Assembly: GCA_036365515.1 (NCBI GenBank)
Contig: CM070875.1
Coordinates: 93,981,628 to 94,045,627 of the forward strand
Source of the DNA: Torymus aiolomorphi
Taxonomy: Eukaryota > Arthropoda > Insecta > Hymenoptera > Torymidae
Reading direction: 5' to 3'
Length of the DNA stretch: 64,000 nt
The notes beneath the pieces are model-generated. The model saw nothing but the letters and a program-made list of their open reading frames with translations. It was not told the origin of the DNA and made no database searches. The position numbers and the translations under genes are program-made. Below, piece by piece: positions 10,986-21,256 of this stretch (the first letter of the stretch is position 1; each line of letters starts with the position of its first letter).

Positions 10986-13106
10986 TTAAACTTTTCCCAA
11001 ATAAATATTTTCTGAATATTGAATATTTTCTGTTAGTAGAAACGAAGTAAAAAATTTACGTAATTGAAAAGGTAACATGATACGACATGCTTCTTCAACA
11101 ATTTTTAGAATTTGTAAATCATTTTCTATTAAATCCATTGCAGTCGCCGCTTCTTTATGAGTATTATACGTAACATTTTTATATGTACGTAAATCTTTAA
11201 AGGAAGTAGCGTCTTTTATACGACTTATTAATTTTAAAGCGAATCTTTCAGAATCTTTTGGAGATACTATATTTAAACGTCCAATAGCATAATGTTTTTG
11301 TTCACATTCACGTTTTACCCAAACTTTTTTTGCGTTAAATATATAATAATGCGGTATATTAACGTATTTTATATTATTTGCAAATTTATCATTTTTATTC
11401 AAGTCAAACCACGCTGTTAAAGTTGTTTTCCAATTATCAAGAGCATCTATTTCATAATTTTCTTCAAAAACAATTTTTTGTTGATTTTCTGTATGAACTG
11501 CTAAACGTATAACAGTATGACTCCTTCCACATAAGGGAAATTTTTGTGACCGCCATGCTGCTTCCATTGGGCTAAAGTACCGGCCATCAATATATTCAGT
11601 AATTTCATCATATATTCCATTTCTTTTGTCATCATTTTTTTTTAATGTACAAAAAGCTCTATCACTACCTTTATGTATATAACCAAAAATATACTTGATG
11701 CTTTGAATTGAAGCACAATATTCAACATTAATATGACATTTATATTTTTCTAATAAAAATTTATTGTAAGGAACTACCATTGAATTATCTACTGGAATCA
11801 TTTTTTTACTTCTTTTAAGTCGATATGTGTAATTATTAAAAGAATTATTTGTTCGTTTATATTGAGGATAACCATTTTTATTAAATGTTGTTGACGATTG
11901 AAAAGGTTTAGGACAATTTTTTTCGCAAACGTCTTTACATTTATCGTAACACGGAGAATTTTCACTATGTGGTCCATGTAACATATGTTTTACAACTAAT
12001 TTTTGTAATTTTTTATCATTATTAGAAGGTATCTCAGCAGAAATGTGTTTATTAATGGCTTCTGGTGTCATTAATTTATTTTTATGATCTAATGTTACTA
12101 CAAGATGTGGATACGGTAATCCTCTTTTCTGAAATTCAATAGTATTCACATAAGCTAAAGCATTTCCAAAAATTTGATGGTTTTCTATATCATTAAGTAA
12201 ACACTTAAATTTTGTATAAAATAATCTAACTGTAATATTTGGTATATCATTGGGCGTAGTTCCGATAGGAAATGTCGTCAATACATTTTTTAATTCTTTC
12301 CACTTAGGATTACACGTCATAGTTATAAATAAATTAGGTCGACCAATATTTCTTACTATTGCCATTGCATCTTGATAATGTTGCTGCATATATCTAGGAC
12401 TACCTATATAAGTTGCTCGTAGTACAAAAATATTTCCTAGTCTTTCTTTTTTTTCAAAATTTTCTGATACATTTAATGCACTATTTACAACATGATCCCT
12501 CAAACCTTGATAACATTCAGTACGTAATTTTTTTTGTTTCTGCCTAAAATAATTCATTCTATTGTTTTCTATCATAACATAAGCATGTAAAAAGAATTGT
12601 TGGGTTATTCTCCCTCCAAATAAAAGTGGATTGAAATTTTCTGAATTTGGTCTGTAAGCTAATCTATAAGAATAGTGCTGTAATATTGTTAGAAGGTTTT
12701 CTTTTGAATCATATGGTTTTTTAGTATAACCAATACTCCAAACTAAAACTCCTGAAGGAAAAAATAATGGAAATACCATTGGGTCAACATGATGTGATAA
12801 TTTACTTAAATATGTGTATTCTTTTTCATTAGAATTATTTTTCGGATAAACGCATAGATCATAATTATGAGGGATTCCTGATTTGGAAGTAATTATAGCT
12901 GCAAATTCCGACGTTAATGGTTTAGTATAATTATGTTTTTCATGATTATTCTTACGAACAAAATATAATTTATGATTTGAAAGTTTCTCTGTATTAGTTA
13001 TTTCGTGTAAATATTTATACTGTTTAGCATAAAGATTACTATTTAAAACTTCAGTCAATAATTTTAAATGTTCTTGAGTTAAACCTTTATGGTTCTTTAA
13101 TTTCAT
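10986..13106 (-). pseudogene. Helitron Rep (HUH-type) domain, 706-codon open frame
   Basis: The protein contains [26 protein letters not shown] (about 259-269), [11 protein letters not shown] (329-339) and [21 protein letters not shown] (about 465-487). These are the conserved order of the Helitron_like_N / rolling-circle nicking domain. The HUH motif of active Helitrons reads GLPHAHIL; here the first His is Tyr (PYPH), which should damage metal binding. The last motif carries the tyrosines of the nicking site. The frame is cut on its N-terminal side by an inserted TA array at 13107, beyond which the missing N-terminus resumes at 13590. The Met used as start is internal. Confidence 0.9.
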
Positions 13107-13589
<483 letters not shown>

Positions 13590-14031
13590 ATGACCACACG
13601 ATGGTTCTGCATTTTTCTTGGTAATAAAGTATTTGGCGTTATATGACAAACCTGTCTTTGAATTTTTATATTATAAATAGCTTTTTTCTTTTCGTATTTT
13701 ACGTTTGCACTAAATGTAGCAAAGCAAAATAAGTTATTATAATATCTGATTAAAGTTCGAAAATTGTTATCATATAATAATAGATTCTTTAGTGTTCTAT
13801 TATATATACTTAGCGGAGACAAAATTATTTTACCCTTACTACACCAAATTGATTTATTTTTTTTTTCTTTCCAATATACTGCCGAACAAAATTTACAAAC
13901 ATAACTCATATTACCAAAATATGATTCATACTCTAAATTTTTATTTTTACTACATTTCTGTTTATTTACTTTTAACGTAGAAAAGGATGATGACGCGAGA
14001 TGTTCGAGGACGAGCTCGGCAACACCTCTTC
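13590..14031 (-). pseudogene. Helitron protein, N-terminal segment
   Basis: Minus-strand frame 13574-13909 reads MSYVCKFCSAVYW, then CSKGKI, NLFCFATFSANV and IKIQRQVCHITPNTLLP. This is the zinc-binding region that precedes the Rep domain in Helitron proteins (C-x-x-C, a Cys before SKGKI, and the AFAS-like block). The frame stays open upstream of that Met to about 14031, where another TA array begins, so the true start is not visible. The last residues before 13590 (VVIYIYI) are translated repeat. It belongs with the Rep domain at 10986-13106. Confidence 0.8.
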
Positions 14032-14032
14032 T

Positions 14033-14035
<3 letters not shown>

Positions 14036-14090
<55 letters not shown>
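14036..14090. repeat. TA microsatellite
   Basis: A (TA)n tract interrupting the upstream end of the Helitron frame. Confidence 0.95.
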
Positions 14091-14094
<4 letters not shown>

Positions 14095-14318
14095 GCTAGT
14101 AAGTTTGAGGAGCTCAACCCCGGTCGGTCAGAGTGGCTAAAGAAATAATAACCCTCAGGTTACCGACTCTAGACAAATAGACTCTAGAAAACCCCTCAAA
14201 CTTCCGCTCGGATGCTGAATATATAGATTGGAAGTTTGAGGAGGCTCCTCAAACTTCCCATAACCCCTCAAACTTCCAAGCGGGTGCTGAATATAATCCT
14301 CAAACTTCCAGAATTTCA

Positions 14319-14322
<4 letters not shown>
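14091..14322 (+). repeat. Core-motif foldback unit U4 (CCTCAAACTTCC word)
   Basis: The core at 14133-14149 has one change (GTGGCTAAAGAAATAAT) and continues into ACCCTCAGGTTACCGACTCTAGAC. The right arm repeats CCTCAAACTTCC at least five times in both orientations (14195-14310). The left arm carries AAGTTTGAGG (14101-14110), the inverse. Confidence 0.65.

Positions 14323-14406
<84 letters not shown>
14323..14406. repeat. TA microsatellite
   Basis: A (TA)n tract between foldback units U4 and U5. Confidence 0.95.
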
Positions 14407-14410
<4 letters not shown>

Positions 14411-14642
14411 GACCTATACACGTTATTTCTGGTAATCTACAGGGTCCTATAGTTTATCTCTTCAGAGTTCCCTATATAAGCGCGTGACTAAAGAAATAAT
14501 ATCCCTGGGGTTATTGACTCTAGACGCGTCCCAGAAATAACGCTTACGTACAGAAAAATTTCCGGGACGTCCCGGAAAAAACAGCGCGTCCCGGAAATAA
14601 CAGCGATGTACAGTGTAAACGTCCCGGAACGAACCGTTGCAG

Positions 14643-14646
<4 letters not shown>
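14407..14646 (+). repeat. Core-motif foldback unit U5 (CCCAGAAATAACG word)
   Basis: GTGACTAAAGAAATAAT at 14484-14500 continues into CCTGGGGTTATTGACTCTAGAC. The right arm has four variants of GTCCC(A/G)GAAATAACAGCG (14528-14632). The left arm has CGTTATTTCTGG (14421-14432), the inverse. A TA array follows. Confidence 0.65.
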
Positions 14647-14679
<33 letters not shown>

Positions 14680-14727
14680 AGAAAAAGAGAGAAGAAGAGA
14701 GATAGAGAGAGGGGGAGAGAAAGAACT
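14647..14727. repeat. TA then GA-rich simple repeat
   Basis: (TA)n followed by purine-rich (GA)n sequence. From 14728 to 15144 I see no gene or repeat that I can name. Confidence 0.9.
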
Positions 14728-15144
14728 AACGAGGGCACTCAATTCGTCTCTCGCCGTTTTCTCATGCTCTGTTTGCAGTTGCTGCACTTTTCTTTGGGAA
14801 GAAAAAATACGGACAGCGTTCGACTTGTAATTGAGCTGTCAAATGAATGCGCATACGCCGCGCTGCGCTCGCGTGAGTTTGGCGTTATCCTTGATTTGAA
14901 TAATTAAGAAGTTTCCTTTCAAAAAGTTGCTCTGTAATTAATTGGTTTCGTTAATTGCAGAGAAAAGGCGCGCATTGTAATAAATGCGCGAACGCGCTTC
15001 TTGCGCTGGTGGCAGGAGGGTGGCATAGTTTGTTTTCAGAAAGCAGCTTGTTATTTGTGTATCGAGGTGAAGAACTGACAATGGAGCGATGCAAAAGTTG
15101 TCGACAGAAGTGTCTTCTACATCACAGATAGTTGTCATTAGAGG

Positions 15145-15287
15145 GATAATGCGGAGGGATAATGCGGAGGGATAATGCGGAGGGACGCGGAGGGACGCGG
15201 AGGGATGCGGAGGGACAAGATCCTTTTTGCGGAGGGACGCGAAGGGACGCGGAGGGATGCGGAAGGACGCGGAGGGACGCGGAGGGT
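15145..15287 (+). repeat. GC-rich minisatellite (GCGGAGGGA type)
   Basis: About fourteen tandem 9-12 base units of the form GCGGAGGGA(CG/TG/TAAT), interrupted once by CAAGATCCTTTTT near 15215. Confidence 0.9.
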
Positions 15288-15327
15288 TAACGACTCAATT
15301 CAGCTTACAACTATATAGTATAGTAAG

Positions 15328-15329
<2 letters not shown>

Positions 15330-15385
<56 letters not shown>
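15330..15385. repeat. TA/TG microsatellite
   Basis: (TA)n changing to (TG)n, directly beside foldback unit U6. Confidence 0.95.
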
Positions 15386-15389
<4 letters not shown>

Positions 15390-15612
15390 TTGCCCCATTT
15401 CGGGGACAAAAACGTATACATTCACCATACTTCGGGGACAATCCAATAGTATGAGGACTGTCCCCATAATAAAATGGACGAATCCACTATTTCGGGGACA
15501 AATCTATAGTCAATAATCTGAGGGTCCATATTTCTTTAGTCACGTTAACATAGGCCAACTCTGAGATTAAGGTGTTGATGTCCCCATAATATAGTGAATG
15601 ATCAACGTATAC
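15386..15612 (-). repeat. Core-motif foldback unit U6 (TTCGGGGACA word)
   Basis: The core is inverted (GGGTCCATATTTCTTTAGTCAC, 15522-15543). The left arm repeats TTCGGGGACAAA three times and contains ACTGTCCCCATAAT. The right arm has GATGTCCCCATAAT. It aligns over its whole length with unit U7 at 37.9 kb. Confidence 0.65.
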
Positions 15613-15616
15613 ATAT

Positions 15617-16254
15617 GGGTAACTTCACGTCAACTGTGACAGGTCGAAATTTTAAAATGGCTTAAAATGGGGTTTTCTAGTTCTAAATTAGCCCCAAAAT
15701 ACAACCCTAGTGTTTAAGAGCGAAATACTCAATGGCTAAAAAGTTAGAATCAATTGAAAATTTGAAAATTTTGATTTTTTTCAAAAGACATCAATTTTCA
15801 TGATTTTTTTACTAAAAATCTTGAAACTTTTTGTATAGCACATTAAATGGGAAAAAGTTTACAAATTGTAAGTAGAATTGCTCAGAAATTTTCCAGATTG
15901 ATGTCAATTATATTGTTAATTTATACGTAAGAAAATACCATACAAAATATGCTTAAAGCGGTTGTGACATGATTAATATCCCTCGACAGAGGCTAAAAAT
16001 TTGATACAAAATGTTACTTTTAAAACGAGACCTTGATGAAAGTGGAATGCAAACTCAGAAATAAGTAACAGACGATTGAAACTGTATATATATACATATG
16101 TATACATATATATACAATTGATTCTAACTTTTTAACCATTGAGTATTTCGCTCTTAAACACTAGGGTTGTATTTTGGGGCTAATTTAGAACTAGAAAACC
16201 CCATTTTAAGCGATTTTAAAATTTCGACCTGTCACAATTGACGTGAAGTTACCC
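15617..16254. mobile_element. Foldback TIR element (GGGTAACTTCACGTCA ends)
   Basis: The first roughly 145 bases are repeated in inverted form at the right end with few differences (GGGTAACTTCACGTCAA...TTGACGTGAAGTTACCC). Both sides are flanked by ATAT. There is no coding frame inside, so it is non-autonomous. An internal block (GAAACTTTTTGTATAGCACATT) is shared with the larger foldback at 35691-37775, and the outer ends are similar, so the two are probably related. Confidence 0.8.
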
Positions 16255-16261
16255 ATATATA

Positions 16262-16487
16262 TGTATTTATATATAAACTTTATTAAGTCTTAGACTTATA
16301 ATACATTATATTACAAAAACAGTACAATAAATTCAATTTATTTCCAGTCATTCAATTATTGCTCTTCTTTGGCCGTAACCATCTATTTATTCTCATATTA
16401 TTTGTATCAGTTTATCTGTTTGTGTGATGTATGCGATTGTAAGTACAACCAAAACTAAACATAAAAACTTATCCAGTATATATATAT
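16262..16487 (-). other. 3' end of LINE-1, left of the solo LTR
   Basis: On the minus strand this reads as a non-coding tail ending in AATAAAGTTTATATATA, much like the end of the second LINE (AATAAAGCTTTATATT at 48710-48725). The solo LTR at 16488-17567 would then sit inside the LINE-1 3' untranslated region. This is inferred from position and tail similarity. Confidence 0.5.
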
Positions 16488-17567
16488 TGTAACGCGTGCG
16501 CGAGTTAGGTAATTCGAGATTCGAATTACCCGCGCCGAGCAGGCATGCTCACCGGGGGCGCGAGCATCCTGACCGGATTAGAACGGTCTCGCGACGCGTA
16601 ATATGCCCGTCGCGTACCCGCGAAGCTGCTACTGCTTTATAGGAGTCACGGCAGCCAGCTTCGTGTCTGCCATCGCGCCGAAAGCATCTCCTCCGTGTCT
16701 CTCGTAAGTTACCTCGTCTGCGCCTTCCTATCGTGCTTTTAGAGTTACCGCGGGTGTAGAGTGGAGGCACCGACTAGTGAGCGAGCGAAAGAAAGAGAGC
16801 GAGAGAGCGATACCGCGTCGCGTGTGCCACGAGCAGACAGAGACAGCGAGCGAGGAGCCGGCAGCCAGCCCGCCTGCCAACCCAATACAGCGAGCAAGAG
16901 AGAAAGAGAGAGAGAAAGAGAGCGCAACTGCTGTGCGAGCGACAGGGAGCGAGAGAGAGTCGAGTGCACCGTCTGCTCCTTCCTAACGTAAGTTTTCTAC
17001 TCTCCTCTCGCGGGTTTATTGTAAAGGCTCGCACGGAAATCGCCCCGTGCAAGCTTTCTGTGCCGTGTATGGGCGGGTGTGTGTCCGCCCGCCGTACTTT
17101 ATCACCGCGCGCGAAATTAGCAGCTTCGCCGCGCGCCGTATAGTTCGCGCGTTTGAATATTAACGGTCGCGTGCGAACTAACTCATAATTGTTCTAATCA
17201 GCACGTGCGTTGTGCTTGTAGAGATTAGTGATTTTAAATATACTGTGATATCTAGTTACTAGTCGCGTTATTCATTAGAACCTGTCCTTCTCCCGGATAC
17301 CGCCGCCTCCGCGGGAAAACGACTCCGCCGGTCGTTTTCATATCTGAGCATAGCGGCCGCGCGCTTTACTCTTCGAGCGCGCGCTTTTCACTCAGCGATC
17401 CAATTAGTTGGAAAGCGAAGTTCGTGTGCGATCTTCGCGTTGTTTTCGGAATTCCAGGATTTGATCCCCGGGCAAGTCATTTTAGTCTGACACCCGCGGC
17501 ACCGTGTTCTAGAGCATCGCTGGCCTGTGGCTTGTTGGGATTTTCCCCCACTAGCCATCCCGTTACA
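16488..17567. mobile_element. Solo LTR, 1080 bp, with ATAT target duplication
   Basis: The segment starts TGTAACGCG and ends CCCGTTACA, so the termini are inverted TGTAACG/CGTTACA. ATAT precedes it (16484-16487) and follows it (17568-17571). It is CpG-rich, unlike its AT-rich surroundings. No internal retroelement genes are attached, consistent with LTR-LTR recombination. A 4-bp duplication fits a Gypsy-type element; the orientation is not determined. Confidence 0.75.
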
Positions 17568-17663
17568 ATATCTACCTTTACTGTAATCTGTGTATATGCG
17601 TGTTTGCGTATGTGTAAACCTTTTCTCCTCCTTTACTCTAGCTGCTACTCTTCTTTTTCTTAT

Positions 17664-18425
17664 CTATTCGACCGTATTATTCCCTTTCTCTTCAATCTCT
17701 TTTTCTTCCTGCTCTTGCTCTTTTTTCTGCTCAGTCCTCTTTGCCTCTTCATTTATCTTTCTCTCTTCTTTGCATTTCTCCACTTCTTTCATCCTATCCA
17801 CTTCCTCCCTTGGTATTCTCAGTCTCTCTGCAATGCCGCTACGAATCTCCTCCTCTCTTTTAATCTTCTCCATCTGATTCCTTATCCATCTCTCCTTTCT
17901 CTCCTCTGGATTCAGCACTTCGTCCACTATATAGACACCTTCCTTGTATATCTCCTCGCTCTTCTGAAGGATAAATTTCTTTACGAACTCTTCTTCAAAG
18001 ATGAGCCACTGCATCCTCCTCGCCGCACTTTTTATGTAGGCCGTAGTGTATTCTATCTTGCCTTTTCCTACCCAACTTTGCAACCATTTTCCCACCTCTA
18101 TCCCATCATGATTTGGACGCCACTTTACAACTAAAGTCTTCCTCTTATGCACCTTGTCACTCCTTATCGCTTCTTCTTCCCTTCTTTTCTCTTCTTCTAT
18201 TTCCAACTCCTGCACTCTTCTCTCCAGAACCCAGTACTTTCTCTCCAGTTCCTCTATTTTCTTGCTCTCCATCTTCCTATCTTTTTGTAATGTCTCTATC
18301 TCCTCTTTTCCTTTACTGGTAACCAGCTCCAAACTTGCCATTCTCTCCTCTAATCTTGCAATTTTCTTCTTATCCTCCTTATTCTCTTCCTCCATTTCTC
18401 CCATCTTCCTCTCAATAGTCTCCAT
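17664..18425 (-). CDS. LINE-1 downstream ORF: coiled-coil protein, 253 aa
   Basis: The product begins METIERKMGEMEEENK and is a Glu/Lys-rich heptad coiled coil over about residues 1-85. Next is a short basic hinge (KVHKRKTLVVKWRP) and a globular segment (WLQSWVGKGKIEYTTAYIKS, LIFEEEFVKKFI, EGVYIVDEVLN) that may be RRM-like. A charged tail with EEK repeats follows. This is the layout of LINE ORF1 RNA chaperones, yet it lies 276 bp downstream of the reverse transcriptase frame on the same strand. The second LINE (47719-48525) has an equivalent frame in the same place, so I read it as a third ORF of this family. No frameshift is seen. Function beyond RNA binding is not inferable. Confidence 0.65.
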   Translation of the reverse strand: METIERKMGEMEEENKEDKKKIARLEERMASLELVTSKGKEEIETLQKDRKMESKKIEELERKYWVLERRVQELEIEEEKRREEEAIRSDKVHKRKTLVVKWRPNHDGIEVGKWLQSWVGKGKIEYTTAYIKSAARRMQWLIFEEEFVKKFILQKSEEIYKEGVYIVDEVLNPEERKERWIRNQMEKIKREEEIRSGIAERLRIPREEVDRMKEVEKCKEERKINEEAKRTEQKKEQEQEEKEIEEKGNNTVE

Positions 18426-18701
18426 TTCTCCTTTTCCTTCGGTTTCTCTTTCTCTTTCTATTCTTTCTCTTCTATCTCTGCGGTGACTCAGCTTGCCACG
18501 TTTTTCCTGTCTCTTTGCTAACCTCCAAGCTAAAGAGTAACTTTCTCCGTATCGTCATTACGTCGATTCGTTCCGCTCCCATATGCCAGCCTTTAGGGTC
18601 TTCTACATTGCTATGCTATTCCTCCTTGCTCTTTCTCGTTTTTCCTTTCTGTCTCTTTCACTCTTCTTTTACTTCATACTTTGCACCTCTTTTTCATTCT
18701 A

Positions 18702-19793
18702 CTACATTCCTACCGTCTCCTTCCTCTTTCTAATCCATCTAATATTATGCAGTATGTGAATGTGCCTGGAGCAGTTACCGACTATTTCCACCCACTTTCT
18801 ACTGCTATCTTCCGTGAACGCACAGTCTTCTATCACATGTTTTAAGGTCTCTGGTTCTTCCTTACATAGCCTGCATCTCTTTTCCTCTTCTTTAAGCCAA
18901 TATTTATTCGCTCTGCTCTCACATCCCAGCCTAAATCTGCCTATTACCTCTGTCTCATCTTTTTTTTTCTTTACACTGTCTATCTGGTAATTAGGTATTT
19001 CCTGCTTCCTTATCACCTTCTTGATTTCGCTTGCGTATACAGATCTTCCTATTTCCTCACTTTTTACTTGACTCTCTATATCCCTGCTCCTTTCCTCTAA
19101 TTCTAGCCAAACTGGCTTACCTTCCTCGCTTTTCCTTAATAACTCCACCACCGACTATCCTCTTTTATTAAGGAATTCCACCTTATCCCTCTTATAATCT
19201 TTATCCATACTCTTCCTCTTCATAATTTCCCAACATTCCTTTTGTATCGATCCTTCCTTCGCCCTCATTAGCCTTTTCTCGAACTTTATTGAGCTTTTTT
19301 CCATCTTTATACCCAACTTGTATCTCCTTCCCTGCTTCCTTCCTTAGCACATAGCTCGGCGTTGTTTTATCTGCCTTGTCCATTTAATGTACTTCTCCTG
19401 TATTCTCTCCAGTTCTCTGCAAGTTCTCCAGCCCCAGATTTCCGATCCGTACCTTACTATACTACTAATTATGGCGTCGAATAACCTCATTTTCTTCTTC
19501 CAGTTTTCTTTGAGATACCTTTCTCTCATGCTCCAAATGCTTCGCAAGGTCGCATTACGTGGTTTTGGTCTCCGTTATCCATCTGCAGCTTATATCCTAG
19601 GTATATAACTTCTTTTACTATATCTATCTTGCAAGATTTCCATTTTAACTCCTTCTTTCTTCTCCCCCTTGCTTGCTTTCTAAATTCGATGATCTTTGAT
19701 TTTTCCATGTTCAGTTCCAGACCGTTGCTGCCAATGTATCTCTCGAATCTTCTCATTATTTCTCTTAATCCTGCTTCGTTGTTTGCTAGCAGT
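18702..19793 (-). pseudogene. LINE-1 ORF2, thumb and C-terminal zinc motif (broken)
   Basis: Minus-strand frames 19526-19793, 19344-19547, 19201-19383 and 18702-19151 carry successive parts of one protein. They are LANNEAGLREIMRRFERYI and NMEKSKIIEFRK after the YxDD box, VIYLGYKLQMDN, then SEIWGWRT, then the zinc motif CRLCKEEPETLKHVIEDC (C-x2-C...H-x4-C). Several frameshifts separate them. The reverse transcriptase N-terminal half lies beyond the Copia insertion at 24694-26090, and the two halves join cleanly inside the YTDD motif when Copia and one copy of ATCAC are removed. Confidence 0.85.
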
Positions 19794-19798
19794 ATCAC
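19794..19798. repeat. Copia target-site duplication, left (ATCAC)
   Basis: ATCAC here is repeated at 24689-24693. A 5-bp duplication is usual for Copia integrases. Confidence 0.9.
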
Positions 19799-20057
19799 TG
19801 TTAGAATATGAGTACATTTATATAAGTGAGATGGAAGATGCACGCGCAGCGCCATCACGCGGTTAAGAGCAAGCGAGCTAGCGAGAGCGAGCGGGAGCGC
19901 TCACTCGTCCGCCGTCCTCCGCGTGTAGCGGTTGTAAGAGAGAGAGCTGTACATAGAGTCAAGTAATAAAGTTCACTGCATGTTATTGTTCACGTTAGCC
20001 GGTGTGTGTGCTTATTTGAAGAAGCCCTGTGTCCCATCCAGACCTCAAATATTAACA
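19799..20057 (+). mobile_element. Copia element, 5' LTR (259 bp)
   Basis: Begins TGTTAGAATATG and ends CAAATATTAACA (inverted TGTTA/TAACA). It differs from the 3' LTR by one base that I can see (GAAGAAGCC versus GAAAAAGCC), so the insertion is very young. AATAAAG at about 19967 could serve as a polyadenylation signal. Confidence 0.95.
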
Positions 20058-20070
20058 TGGTAGCGGAGCG
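20058..20070 (+). promoter_or_regulatory. Primer binding site (initiator tRNA-Met-like)
   Basis: TGGTAGCGGAGCG follows the LTR without a gap. It matches the complement of the 3' end of insect initiator tRNA-Met (TGGTAGCAGAGCA) at 11 of 13 positions. Confidence 0.65.
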
Positions 20071-20188
20071 CCGTTGTTGTTGTTTTATTATCCTCTACAT
20101 GCACTCTCGAGTCATGTAGGGATAATCTAAAAGTGAAAAAGTGCTTTTGAGTTGAGCGCATGGTAAGCGCAAGAACAAAGAAAAACAC

Positions 20189-21256
20189 ATGAGCGTAAAG
20201 ACAGAGCCTCGGGAAGTAAAAAGTGAAAAGTCAAGTGAAACTGAAAGTGAAGAAGAGTTTTACGATACAGAAATTAAAGAAGAGAAAAAGGAAATTCCTG
20301 TTGAAAGCGAGATGGCATCGGAAAACAAAGGATTTACGTTACAAGTATTTGATGGGACACATTATGATAAATGGAAGTACAAATTGAAATTATTCTTGGA
20401 ATTTAAAGAGTGCAGTGAAGTTATCGAGCATAATGAAAGACCGGCAGAAATAACAGAAATCGAGTGGAAGAAAAAAGAGATAAAAGCAAAAAATTATATA
20501 GTGAACAGTATGACGAATACACAATTAGAATTAATTATTTCAGAAGAAACTGCAAAGAAAATGGTTGCTAAATTGGATGAACATTATTTGGTGAAAAGCA
20601 GTGCTGTGAAACTGCTGTGTAAAAGAAAGTTACTTGATTTGAAAATGAATGAAAGTGAGAACCCGACAGACTTCTATAATAACTTTGAAAAATTAGTGAA
20701 CGAGTTAAAAAATGCAGGAGAAAACGTGACAAAAGAAGATAAATTGAATTACTTCTTATTAACGCTACCAGAAAGTATGTCGCACATGGTTGATATTGTG
20801 GACGCATTACCGGAAAAGGACAAAACAGTGGAATTTGTGAAGTCAAAACTAGAATTTGAATTTAAGAAGAAACATGGTGAAAGTGAAAATTCAAGATCAA
20901 ACGCGTTCACGTTTGAAAAGAACAAACACCAGGACAAAAGGACATGTTATGTATGTGGTGGTGTAGGACACATACAATACGATTGCCCGACGAAAAACAA
21001 TTCCGGGAATCGCACGCCACAGCAAGGAGGCGGCAGAGGAAGCCGCGCGCCACGGAGCGGTGGGGGAACTGCAGAGGCTACTCGCAACAGCGAGGAGGCG
21101 CGAGCGGCCGAAGAGCCAGCCAGCAGCGAGGAACGAGTTCCAACCGGCGTGGAAGAAGCGGCTACCGACAACGCGGCCGAGGCGCGAGAACCGGCGACGA
21201 CGGCAGCCAAGCTGAGCGAGGCGCGGAGAAGAGCGATGCATTTAGCGCGTCAGTAG
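20189..21256 (+). CDS. gag: Copia Gag
   Basis: The 355-residue frame starts at the first Met after the primer site. Residues about 45-225 form the alpha-helical Copia-type Gag domain (FDGTHYDKWKYKLKLFLE, FYNNFEKLVNELKNAGE, LTLPESMSHMVD). A CCHC zinc knuckle, CYVCGGVGHIQYDC, is at about 253-266. It is followed by a Gly/Arg then Ala/Glu-rich tail coded by markedly GC-rich DNA (20990-21240). Pol lies in the -1 frame and overlaps this tail. In the -1 frame the same DNA encodes an Arg/Gly-rich stretch that resembles normal Copia sequence better, so the tail from about 21060 may be out of frame through a slip in the G run GGTGGGGGA. Gag forms the particle and packages RNA. Confidence 0.85.
   Translation: MSVKTEPREVKSEKSSETESEEEFYDTEIKEEKKEIPVESEMASENKGFTLQVFDGTHYDKWKYKLKLFLEFKECSEVIEHNERPAEITEIEWKKKEIKAKNYIVNSMTNTQLELIISEETAKKMVAKLDEHYLVKSSAVKLLCKRKLLDLKMNESENPTDFYNNFEKLVNELKNAGENVTKEDKLNYFLLTLPESMSHMVDIVDALPEKDKTVEFVKSKLEFEFKKKHGESENSRSNAFTFEKNKHQDKRTCYVCGGVGHIQYDCPTKNNSGNRTPQQGGGRGSRAPRSGGGTAEATRNSEEARAAEEPASSEERVPTGVEEAATDNAAEAREPATTAAKLSEARRRAMHLARQ

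Noticed and set aside
16745..17052. Ser/Leu and Arg/Glu repeat frames in the solo LTR
   Set aside because: They come from GAGAGA-type simple sequence in several phases. No gag or pol motif is present.
17424..18134. 236-codon plus-strand frame rich in Phe, Leu and Ser, and similar plus-strand frames to 19.0 kb
   Set aside because: Antisense shadows of the purine-rich LINE-1 coding strand. The minus-strand frames carry the motifs.
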